A stretch of 64,000 bases of DNA from Ancylostoma caninum. Lineage: Eukaryota; Nematoda; Chromadorea; Rhabditida; Ancylostomatidae. The stretch is from NCBI GenBank assembly GCA_037903475.1, contig JBAJFG010000370.1:558001-622000 (forward strand), in the 5' to 3' direction. How positions within the stretch are numbered: the stretch's first letter is position 1; each line of letters begins with the position of its first letter. The notes under the pieces were generated by a model. That model did not search any database. It was not told the DNA's origin and saw nothing but the letters and a program-made list of their open reading frames with translations. Shown piece after piece: positions 12,901 to 23,678 of the stretch. Both the position numbers and the translations under genes were made by a program.

Positions 12901-15900
12901 CCATCCGAAATCCTACAATGAACAATAAAAATCAGTGCTTATCGATTACGAACGAATTCATGCTGTTCGTTCCACTTTGTGAGCTATAAACTGCCTGATA
13001 CTAGATCTTGCATGCTGCATACCATCCATCATGTGCACACATGGCAACACTCACTCTTCCTAGTTCGGCAATCTAGTGCGGTGACACCGCAACTATCCGT
13101 GGAACATCGGGTAGGCTAGTTTTTGGCAATGTGGTGTTTCTGCATTTTGTGCTTTAGGGAATATCGAGATTCTAGCACAGGATGGGGAGGTGATGGTGAG
13201 GCAGACGCTAGATTTCTCAAACCAGCCTCTTCGCAGGCCTCTGAGGACGGCGAAGAAGCCGAAACGTCAGGCCAAATAGAAGTTTCACCTTGAAAGCCTT
13301 GTAGATACACCAATTTTACACGAAACCCCACTCTTAGTAGCAGAACGGATAACAGAGCTGAAGTTGCTTTTGAAGCCGTAGTAAAGGCCAAATGCTGTTA
13401 AATAGAAGAAAAAATGTCTAACATAAAACTGCAGTCTTTCAAAATGAGATCCTTCTGTTATTGGAGTTAAAAATTCTAGAATACTTGGTGGGTGGTATAC
13501 ACAATATAATATCTTGTGTTGAAAACCGGTCTCTAAAGAGTCAAAGATTGACATCTGATGTCGAAGCGATGATTTTCCAACTGTCTTTATATCCAGTGAG
13601 TGCTTACAAAGGTGGACCTTATTCAAGTTTATGACACTGTCTCTGCAGTAGCTACTTATGGAGGGGGAGGGGGCAAGATAATTAGAAGTATTTTTTAAAA
13701 CTACTCCTTAAACAGATAAAGAATTGTATGAGCTTATGTCTAATCCTTTTTTTCAATATCTACTAGGTCTTTAGATGTCTCGATTAATAATTTAAGGCGA
13801 ATGCATCGCAAGAAAGAATTTTTATGGCGGAACACCAATTAAGCATCCCTTTCTCCATGTTTTTTAGGCAATTATCATCAATTATCTTTACTGTGTTAAA
13901 AAATCCTACTATGAAATCCAAAAAACTAATTTTCAATCTACTTTATTTCGGAAATTCCGGCCCAATGTGCATTTTTTTGGCAAAGAGTTCAGTTTTTCCG
14001 CTAACCTCCTTCTACGACTGCCACTCACGGGTGTAAGCATCCGTTATGTTGCTACGGAATGTTCTAGAGATAAAGTCAAACAGAGTAGTTCTCCTGGTTA
14101 ATGAGGATCTCCTAATGTAGAACCTGGCATTTCCTCGGATTTGACCTCATCAGCACCTGCTCCTTATTGTCAAGCTATCGCTACAGTCACGTCAAATGGG
14201 GGAAATTAGTCACCAATAGTTCTCAAACGAAGAACCGGCCCAAAACGTGCGATAGAATGGTAAACGGCATGGTTATCCAACAACATATGTTGACAAGTAC
14301 ATAACTCACGTATATAGTGTTATGAAAATGTTTCAAGATGAACCAGTTCTGGGAGAGTAGAAGAAATGTCGTAAGTGATGCAATGTTAAGTTATGCATGT
14401 GCATGACGTTTGCCGAATGAGTTGAGAAAGATTTTTGACGCTCTTTCAAGTGATACATAGGAGGGGAGCTGGGATCAAACGTATAAGTCATCATCGGTGA
14501 TATAGAACGTTTTCTGGAACATCTCTTTATATATAATACAGTCTTAGAGGTGAATGGGAAGTAGATCACTATAGCGATAGATCTGGATAACTCTCTGGAA
14601 TCGCAACACACGCCTGTTTTGGAAACAGATGGATGGATTGTTCAGAAAACTGAAGAAAGCATTTTTTTGCCTTCTGATTCTCATTCCTTCTAAATCAAGC
14701 CTCACTTTAAGCCATTTTGAATGAAAGGTTGGTGGATGTTCTTGGTTGTGATTATTGCGGAACGCTTAGCGTGAACCTTGGGTGGGCTCCTTTCTTACCT
14801 ACCTATTCTGTCATGTCCGGGGTTGGCATTCATCATTGAGTTTACCCGTAGTCAACGTGATTACCTTCAAAGTTCACCTTTTTTTTGGCATTCATCACAA
14901 AGTTCACCCCCAAGCCAGGAGTAAGGTTGAAGGTAAAGTTTACGTGTCTACTAGTGCGGGACAGCATCCCCAGGGTAACAACCATCGCCAGCATATTTTT
15001 AGTTCTTTTTCTTCAAACGGCGTGAATTTTTTTGTGATCTGGCTAACCTCATCTCCAAAGGCAACTCCTTTGGAAGGGCTTTGGAATCCTTTTTTGCATT
15101 GTTAATTAAAGGCTAACAATTGGACTACAGATTTGGCGTCTCGAGGGGAGGAGGATGGAAGAAGCTCGCCCTTCCTCCCTGAAACAGGTCGACGAACTCT
15201 TCAAAACTCTCGCATCCTTATACCATTTTGTGGGTCAGCCGCTTACGGTTGGTAAGTCTGGAGAAACACGAATGCGAGTGGCGCTTGATGATCCAAATGA
15301 TAAGAAACAAGCAACTTCATATTGCAAAACGATCATTGAACAAATAAATGAGTGAATAAATGAAATTCAGATTGACGAAGATATGCATAAATGAAGACTG
15401 TAAGGTCACATCTCTCTGATCCACTCAGATAATTATTAAATACCAATAATAATACTCTAAAGAATGGAGGAAACACTAGATATCACAGATATAAGTGGCG
15501 AGCGTTTTCCATATAAAGACTTGTTGCTGGTTAAAAGCCCCGTCTACAGTTTGTGTAAAAATCCACAAGGACGAGTTTTCTCGGGCAAAAACGTGAGCAT
15601 CAAGCTAATACGTTACAACATACAAGAAGTCTGGGAGTTAGCACAACCACAAATCACCAAATCGGTTTTCTGGGGCTGTGACAGCGAGATCGAAAGGTCG
15701 CAGCATAGGAAGAAAAATCGGAAACTTGTCCAGTCGACATGAGCGATGGTGTGTTAACAAGGCAGAATTACCAAAAAAAAAAGGTGTCTAGAAGTTTTTG
15801 ATGGGTATTTCGTGTTGGACGCGACTTCTTTTTGGATTTCAATTCATTGACACAAAACTGAGCTCTATTTGGAGAACTTAGGAGCACGTTGTGGTATCCT

Positions 15901-17776
15901 TTTGCAACCTAAGTGATCAGCACCAAGAAAAAAACTTTGTTGGTTACAGGATTTACAGGATCAGAATTCGTGCCTTCTCAGTCACATTGCTAAGCCTACT
16001 ATGCCTTCTAGCTATATGAAGTAGTAAGAAATGGTAGCTGTATTCAATTATCAGGATTACTAGCAGTTTCTTCTCAATAAACTCCTTTAAACAGGGATAT
16101 AAAACTCGCCCAGGAAGAGCAATGACAGATTTTAATGATTCTCTAGGAAATGACAGGAAATGATGACATTGCCCATTTATATATCTCACTACCCTTTTTT
16201 TGGCAATTAGCAAAAAGGGATGCGGTTGCAGTCAGAGAATGATAGGCTTTTTCGCACTGTTTGTTGCCCAATTATTAATACGGCGTGTATAGGGTGTAAT
16301 AATGCATGGGGCGAAAGTATGTAATGGGGTCATCGTAGCACGCAAAATCCGGTCCTACTGTGGTTGACAACTGCCACTGACGGTGCAATCCTCACAAGTG
16401 AAATGAAAGGGAACCCTGTAGGACAAGTGGACCCACTTGTGGTAAAGAATCACACGTAGCAATATCTTGACGGTTCTTTGAAATTAATGGAGGGACAGAA
16501 AATTTCTCGTGAAAAATCAGCAATCTTCATTTCCACAAAAAAGGCAAAAAAAAAAACAACAAAATATGCTCCCCTCCCCCCTTCTGCCGGCCGACGCTCA
16601 CGTTTTGATACGCAACCTTCACTTTTAGATTTCCAATTTTCACTTTCAACCTTCACTTCCGAAGACCCATGCTCACCACTATTCCACCTATGCCATGAAT
16701 ATGACTTACAGGGGTATCAAAAAGTTCCCGGCCTGGACCACTTGCAGGCTAGCTGCCGCAGTGAAATTTTGAAGGAAATAAATATGCATTCTTCGAAGAT
16801 CAGAATACTCTTCAACTTGTCATTTTATTAGACTTACTCAATCTTATAAGAATTTTTATCACTCGAATATAAACACTGAACGTAGACCACTTTTCGTTAT
16901 CTGTTTTGTTCCGCCGAGGTGCCGTTTCAGATTTTCTTACGGATACTAGTAGCTACTCCCTAGACCCTACCTATGAACTGGCTAAATTATCGAAATGCAT
17001 TCGTATTGTCATGAAGCAGTACAATTTTGTTAAAAGGGATGTCTCATTGAAGAGCCTGAAATCCATGGTTGAATTTCTGCAGTCAGTTTTCTTGGTTCGT
17101 TTCCGAAAGGGGTGGAACAAGGTAGTAATTTTCCACTTCATTGGGGCTTACATACAGGTGATTAGGTGACACGATCTTTTCTCTATCCCACAGAACTTTG
17201 GGAAAGACGTTTTCACCCTAGGTTCCTTGCTCAATCGCACTTGTCTCAGAGACTGCCCATCCTGATCTTTACTCCACACTTGGGACTTCAAATCTTGGCA
17301 CTGAATTTGCCGCTTCAACATGCTACTGAATGTCCTTTCCGCTTGAACTCCCAAAAATCTTCTCTGAATATTCAACTGGAAATTTCTTGTTGTACGCCGA
17401 AAAGGTTTTAGAGACTCATTGCGAAGTTTGAAATTATAAGATGGTAGCTTAGAAATCTTCCAAAGGAAGTTTTGAAAAGTTCAGATCCTCGCACACTTTC
17501 TGCTCATAAAGTCTGTCTGCGATGCTCAATAATTGTTTCTACAGCCGCAGTACTCTGTCCTCGTCTTGCTTTTGCTCGTTGATAATAGGTGCTCTATTTC
17601 TGACCGATTGTCACTCTATTAGAAACATTGAGTACTGAAATTTTACATGGGAAAGCAAGAAGACTTACTCTTCGTTCAGAATTCAGGGCGGATTTAGATT
17701 TTTTCTAATAAAGTATGATTACATTCTAATAATAACTCTTTCACCATTACTCGGTACAACCCTAACCGTTTGAAAG
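9930..17776. other. Long gene-poor stretch
   Basis: No exon could be supported on either strand. It holds (TTTA)-type runs near 10375-10400, a tRNA-like SINE candidate at about 11890-11985, a LINE-like word near 13245-13270 (AAGAAGCCGAAACGTC), and otherwise unremarkable AT-rich sequence. It may be intergenic or the intron of a gene whose exons lie outside. Confidence 0.4.
11885..11985 (-). repeat. tRNA-derived SINE-like sequence
   Basis: On the minus strand an A-box-like TGTTGAGTGG is followed about 55 bp later by a B-box-like GGTTCAGATCT, the spacing of an internal pol III promoter. It cannot be folded into a normal tRNA by eye, so a SINE or tRNA relic is more likely. Similar B-box-like words occur near 9045 and 51535. 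Confidence 0.35.
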
Positions 17777-18042
17777 CAGTGGCGGACGAAGGTGGGGGGC
17801 GCCCCCCCCCCCCGAAATGGGTCGCCAAATTTTTGGAATTACCTCATACAAATAAAAATCATGTACTATTCTATTTTTAATAGTTTATTTACATTAGTAT
17901 TGCGAATATATTTTTTATTAATCAATTATTATTATAATTAATATTTTTATTAATTTTATTTTCCGTCTGGGTCCCCAAAACGGCGGAGACCCTACTTTTT
18001 TCCCCACGCCCCCCTCCCACCCACATTCTGCGTCCGCCACTG
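17777..18042. mobile_element. hAT-like MITE
   Basis: Ends are CAGTGGCGGACG... and its inverted copy ...CGTCCGCCACTG, the CAGTGGCGG start typical of hAT TIRs. The 266-bp body is AT-rich with no coding frame. The 8-bp flanks are TTTGAAAG (left) and GTTCAAAG (right), 6 of 8 identical, consistent with an aged hAT target-site duplication. C and G homopolymers sit just inside the ends. Confidence 0.72.
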
Positions 18043-18925
18043 GTTCAAAGCAATAGAAAATATCAAAACGATTTGATGAGAATTTCATCCTAAATTTTGT
18101 CAGAAGAAACCTGACAGAAAAGCCGCATTCACGGCAAGTCCTCCATAATCATCACCATCACTCTTTTCTTCCCAATTTTCACTGGGAAAGATCTGGAAAT
18201 CTTTATCTACTTTCACTATTTTACTATTCCTTTGATCTGAATTTATACTTCATTTATCTGAATTTTTTCTTATGAGCACGGTATCACCTGAATTTCAATA
18301 AAACCTCAGAAGACTGCATGAAAGAAAGTTTATGCACCGTTGATCACAAGCCTTCGAACGATTTCAAATATTACGGGAAAAGAATGTCAGAAAAGAGCCT
18401 CCCGCTCAAAACAATGCAACCTCATCTATCTCGAAGAAAATCCCTCGACATTTGCGATATTTTACATGAACAGCACATCAAAATGGTGGTAATGAGTGAG
18501 AGTTTAGTGTAAGGGCGCTGATGTGAACATTGGCCGTAAAACTCTCACCAACCACGTTAATGATCGAGATCGGAAGAAAACGCCCATGAAAAGCGGGTTT
18601 TCGCCGGGGTACGAACGAACGCGTCTGCCGTCGTGTGTCTGTTGTCGTGTGCGGCTTTCTAAGGACGATCATAGTCGCCATTGTTAGACGAGCAGACTGG
18701 CGTGATCATAAAAAGACGGCTCCTCATAGCAGAAAACATGCTCATGTTACTGTACAGCAGTAAGATCGGAGATCTGACTGATGATCTGAAGAAGAAAATG
18801 AAGCTGAAAAAGGTTGCTAGAAGTATTTGTATGCCAAAATTTTTATATGAAGGAATTGCGACATGTTAATATCGCTCCTCCAATATTCAGAAGCATCCAT
18901 GGAAAATGACAGCTTCTGCGCAAGG

Positions 18926-19214
18926 TAAAGTCCTTACGCGCAATCATATTTTGCACGTTTTCCCCATGCATGCCCAAATGCTTGTTTTCATTGTTTTCAT
19001 GAGGCATGCGGGGCCGTTCGCTCGATATCGGTCAGCCACAGATCACACAGCTTCAGATGAACTTCAGTTGAAGAAAAAATGAAGGAAGAACACTCACCTG
19101 GGCCAAAAATCTGACGAACGACGGTGGACCGCTGCCACAAGAGGGCCGCGCCGCGCACGCGCCGCACGCTGAGTGCGCTCGAAAATTTTCCGCCGATTGC
19201 GCGTAAGGACTTTA
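18926..19214. mobile_element. TA-flanked MITE (Tc1/mariner-like)
   Basis: The word AAGTCCTTACGCGCAATC follows TA on the left and recurs inverted before TA on the right (19195-19214). There is no transposase frame in the 289-bp interval. A TA target and about 20-bp TIR suggest a Tc1/mariner-derived MITE; the superfamily is inference. Confidence 0.6.
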
Positions 19215-19985
19215 TTCGTCTACTTCATAGAATTGTTGCAGACTCATGAATAACCTCAACGATTACACATCTATACCTGCCGCCATGACATTAGTTCAGG
19301 AACGCTAAGATGATAAGATAGATCTTCATGAAAGCAGGTTCTTCGGGGTGCTTACCACAGGATCACATTTCGCAATCGTCGTGATTATGCGTGTAGTTTC
19401 TGCCAGGCCCCGGCACGAGGTCTCTCCCGGGCCACAATCAAAACGAAGCTTACTTTGAAAAACGAAAATTTTACGAAGCCCCTCTTGAACATGCAAGCGG
19501 AAGGAAACTTTAACCCACATTGGAAATTGGAGTCCCGGGGAAGAGCTCACGATGGGGCACGCGTTCATTGTTCAACTATAATCTTAGGGACGTAAAGGCG
19601 CAACATTCTGAAGCCAAAAAAAATTAAAGAAAAAAGGCGTAAGTTCGAAGGAAAACCTCTAATCCGAAAAGGAATGGACTAGGAAGTTGAGCAGATCAAA
19701 GGGTAGTTTATACCAGATGCGTGCGTTTGACGCGCGTGCATCTATATGATGAAGGGTAGCGCCAGTCGCATCGCTGAATCAGCTCAGGTGCACACGTTTA
19801 AGGCCTCGAGACGCCTCGAGACGGCAGTACGTTCTTTTCATGAAGGATGGATATGCGCCATTGATCGGTCTTCATGGATGTGATCTGATCTATGATAGGT
19901 CTGAACCTTCCCTAGGGCTTATTTGCTACCAGTTTCCACAGTTATTTATTTACTTATTTATTTTATTCAATACGAATGCCTAGGA
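19215..19985. other. No gene seen; TTTA-type run next to LINE 3' end
   Basis: No coding exon supported. A TTATTTATTTACTTATTTATT run at about 19943-19963 abuts the 3' end of RTE copy 1 and resembles the simple-repeat tails of the dispersed repeats at 3.5 and 26.9 kb. Confidence 0.4.
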
Positions 19986-19996
19986 CATCACCTTGA

Positions 19997-21277
19997 TCAC
20001 CTTGACTCCCGTTGATCTTCGGGTATACCGAGCGGGCGCCAGCAATCCTTCCATTTGTCCCTCTCGCGAGCCAGAGTTGTCCAGTGGATTTTGTCCGTTC
20101 GAGGGACACGGAGAGCTTCGTAGCTATCCTTGAAGGATTTCGTGAAGAAGTCTGGCCATCGGGTCGGTGGTCTTCCTGTCGTGCGCTTAACGTCCCGTGG
20201 AGTCCAGTCGCTGACGGCTCTTGTCCAACGGTTGTCGTTAAAACGCATCACGTGTCCGGCCCACCTAACCTTACTCAACTTGGCGTAAGCGGCAGCGTCC
20301 CTGATCTTCGATTGTTGACGAAGGGTGGAGCTCCGTATTCCAACCCTCACTTGCGTGAGGCGGGTTATTCCTAGCATCACCCTCTCGATGGAGCGTTCGA
20401 CGACGCTAACCGCATTCTCATCCTGCTTGCGCAACGCCCAGGTTTCTGAGGCGTAGGTCAAAGCAGGGAGAACGGTTGTGTTGAAGAGGTGGGCACGGAG
20501 CCTGGTGTTCTTCGTCTTCTTCACTACGTCCTCGATGCTCTTGTAAGCTCCCCAAGCCGCTCGTTTCCTCCTGCCCAGCTCTGGAGCGAGGTCGTTCATC
20601 ATATTGACTTCCCGACCTAGGTATACGTAGCTGGAGCATTCGGATATGGTCGTTCCGTTGAGCGAGAATGGGGCATCCGGGACCCATCCGTTCTTCATGA
20701 ACATCGTCTTCGTCAGATTCAGCTGGAGACCAACCTTTCCACACGCGTCCTCGAAGTCGGCCAGCATCTGTTCCGCTTCGCTGATGGTTGGTGTTATAAG
20801 AACGATGTCGTCAGCGAAGCGAAGATGACTAAGTCGTCGGCCATCAACTTGCACTCCCATGCTATCCCATTCCAGTTTCCGCATGACGTCTTCAAGAGTG
20901 GCGCTGAATAGTTTTGGCGACACGGTATCGCCTTGCCGAACCCCTCTCTTGACGTCGATGATGATGTCGTCGTAGAATGGAGAAACCCTGGTCGTGAAGT
21001 TGTTGTAGAGCTCACGAAATACCTTGATGTATTGAGTAGGTATGCCCTGGTTGCCCAGGGCTTCCAACACCGCTTCCGTCTCAACAGAGTCGAAGGCTTT
21101 CTTCAAATCGATGAACGTGAGACAGAGGGACATTTTATACTCTCGCGATACTTCGATGAGTCTAGTGACGGTTTGTATGTGGTCGATCGTACTGAATCCT
21201 TTTCGAAACCCTGCTTGCTCGCACGGCTGTCCTGAAATCTGAAATTGCGAGTTACCATGGATGGTCTTCGTCGTCAT
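19997..21277 (-). pseudogene. RTE reverse transcriptase part (broken), copy 1
   Basis: A 426-codon frame in the same phase as the upstream endonuclease frame. It starts in the end of the endonuclease ([11 protein letters not shown]), jumps across the deletion and continues in the palm of the reverse transcriptase: [35 protein letters not shown], and the catalytic FADDIVL. A C-terminal DNA-binding-like region follows ([19 protein letters not shown]). The fingers region is missing. Its C-terminus is longer by about 15 residues than copy 2, which stops early there. Confidence 0.9.
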
Positions 21278-21310
21278 GATGAACTCAGACAGCCTCTCTC
21301 CCTGTTCGTT

Positions 21311-22135
21311 TCACTGCAGGCCGTGGGTACCGATGTGAAGTTCCTCAGGCGTTTTCCTAGGACCAATCTTGGCGTTGAAATCGCCAACGATGATCTTGTA
21401 GAATGTGTGGTCTTCCCTGTAGAACTTCTCCAAGTCCATATAGAAGGCCTCAATATCCTCTTCATCGTAGCTAGATGTTGGGGCGTAGGCGACGAAGATT
21501 GTAAAGGGCGGTATTGATCCACATCTTCTCAACCGCAAACGTCCGATTCGGGTTGTTAGCTGTTCGAATGATTCGATGTTCATGACCAAGTTCGTGTTGA
21601 CGAGGACACCGACTCCACCAACTCCTCTACTGTCGCAGGTTCCAAGGAACAGCTCTTCTCCAGTGTCGAAGGTGGCATTCAGTGGTCGGTTTCTCCTCGT
21701 CTCGGTCAGTCCGATGACGTCGTACCTGATCTTCCTGGCTTGCATCATCAAATCCTCGATGGAAGCTTCCGATGCAAGCGTGCGTGCGTTGAAGGTACAG
21801 ACCGTCATCATAGTCCTTCTGGTTTTAGGCAGCCTAGATAACCCCTCGGACCTCGTCCTCACTGGCGCTGCCGTACCAGTGACTCTTCCGAGATCAGGGG
21901 AACACTCTCTATTATTGCTGTGTCGAGCTTGAAGAATTTTAAGCCCACAGGAGATAGCTTGCTGGGCTCTATTCCCCCGTGGGAGGCTGGAGTGTGATTT
22001 CACCGGGAAGTTAGCCGGGCTTCCCGGGAGTGGACGATGGAGCTTATTTGTTGGAGGTGACCCCGAACCGCCTCCCTTGTACCTCCCAGTCACTTGAATG
22101 CAGGGCTTTTGGTCGGGTAGATGTGCAGGATGCAA
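21311..22135 (-). pseudogene. RTE endonuclease part (broken), copy 1
   Basis: Encodes the N-terminal apurinic/apyrimidinic-type endonuclease of an RTE LINE polyprotein, which nicks target DNA for reverse transcription. Family motifs visible are [15 protein letters not shown] and VGDFNAKIG. The open frame starts well upstream of the methionine used in copy 2. It ends at a TGA that replaces a TGG tryptophan codon of copy 2, just after THGLQ. The distal SDH motif of the endonuclease is absent because of the internal deletion, so no active enzyme is expected. Confidence 0.88.
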
Positions 22136-22375
22136 TCTGCAGACACGCAGTCACATCCATGCACGCATGCATGAACATGCCCACGCGCTGACAGAAAGTA
22201 TAGATCGTTCCGATTCTGCAGAAACAGGGAGTCCATCCCCTGAATCCACCCGCGTCTCGAGGCAGGCACAAGGTCGCGTTTGGTCAGCGATTAGCCCCCT
22301 ATCCGCCACCTGGGGACGCGCCACGTAGCCTCGCGACTAACCGGCTGGGATCCCTCGTATGAGGGAGATCCGTGG

Positions 22376-22630
22376 ACAATTATACACAAGAGGAAAAAAT
22401 ACAAATCAAGCTTGAACAACATTATATACGACGATGTGTTCAGATTCTTACATATGACATCAGTAACATTTGTAGGTAAGACACCTCTCGAAAACACAGT
22501 TGGTTTCAAAATATTGCTCATTGTTTAGAACCTACACATTCCTCTTGGCTGCAGTTATAAACCCGAGTGTTGTTCATTGCTTTGGAAAGAAAGGTGCTGA
22601 TTTTCTGTTCTGGAGTTTACTGAGATGCAA
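22376..22630. other. Short spacer, nothing supported
   Basis: Sequence between the LINE 5' end and the lysine-rich gene region; no exon or repeat recognised. Confidence 0.4.
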
Positions 22631-22900
22631 AGTCTTCATTCAGTAATTTGCGAGTTTCTACTCTTTCCTCTACGTCTTCTTTGCTTCAGACATCCTCCCT
22701 GCGGACCTGAAAAATGACGCAAAATTAACCACTCCATTAACCACTCCAGAAAAAAGATAGTTGCGGAGTGGGTAAGGTGGACAGACTTCGAACACATCTA
22801 TCCAGTCCTTGTCGAGCTGAAAGCTGAGGCAATAATTAACTGCTGCACAAGATAGCTTATGAGTAGGGAAGCTGAAGGACTTACCTTATTAAATTAACCC
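22631..22900 (-). repeat. Diverged tandem copies of the lysine-rich gene's 3' exon region
   Basis: Stretches at about 22625-22720 and 22800-22890 resemble 23636-23826, which holds the last intron and exon of the neighbouring gene. Shared words include CAGTAAWTTGCGAGTTT and the TTAATT...GCCTCA..CAG|CTCG acceptor context. On the minus strand each has an acceptor-like CAG followed by a short frame; one ends in a stop near 22696. They could be alternative terminal exons or leftovers of a tandem duplication. Confidence 0.4.
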
Positions 22901-23678
22901 TTCACCTGCTACCCATCAAGGTGTTTACTCGTAAATGACGTTGTGTATACCCAACTGCTACCAATGGGTTTGAGTTTAGCCATTCTTTCAGTGATTCACC
23001 GGTCTCAGAACGCAGTATTCACAGAATTAATGTCGCTAAGGTCTAGCTGTCTTGCATAACTCGAAGCAGACAAATTCATCTGGGACTTTGGGCGGGAGGG
23101 TTTGGGAAACTTGGAAAGAGGAGGTTTATATTGTTGTTTTAAATAACTATAGCGGTACTAGACCATTTGCAGGCAGTCTAAGTCACTGGATGTCGACTAA
23201 AGCATATTGTAGGACGTTTTAGAACGTAAATGCGGGAACTCAACGCCTGCGCAATTATTACTTTTTTTAACATTTTTATATTACTACAATTATTGTAATT
23301 GCGATTATACGACTAAAACAACGCTCTCATTTTTCTTAGAATAGAAAACTGCTGCAAACACCAACGTTTGTGTGTAATACTTGTTTGTAATGCAGAAAAT
23401 AACTTGAGAATTTCTAGCGACCAGCACTAACATTGCAACGATGCTGCGATACGCAGTTCTTCAACACTTCCATAAGAAAACTGGTTACCCGTAGGTCACC
23501 TATTTTGCGGTCGTCTCTGAATATACGGCGCACAACCGGATTCATCACTTGGATTTTCTCGAAAAGCTTGTAGTATGAAGGTCTTGATTTTTGTACTTCT
23601 AAATTATTTTTTTGCTAAGCATTTTTGGAAATTAGATGCAGAAACTTTGTTCAGTAAATTGCGAGTTTTTACTTTCTC

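Larger units (their letters stand above)
19986..22375 (-). mobile_element. RTE-type LINE, copy 1, internally deleted
   Basis: About 90 percent or more similar by eye to copy 2 (58006-61431) over both ends. The 5' boundary (GGGAGATCCGTGG, 22363-22375) and the 3' tail built on ATCAAGGTGATC correspond to copy 2. It lacks about 1.05 kb that copy 2 has between the end of the endonuclease and the early reverse transcriptase (copy 2, about 59258-60302). At the seam a 7-bp ATTTCAG is doubled. No target-site duplication is evident. The element is dead. Confidence 0.9.

Noticed and set aside
20012..22328. Plus-strand open frames over RTE copy 1
   Set aside because: Antisense shadows of the LINE polyprotein; the same shadows recur over copy 2 at 58-61 kb.
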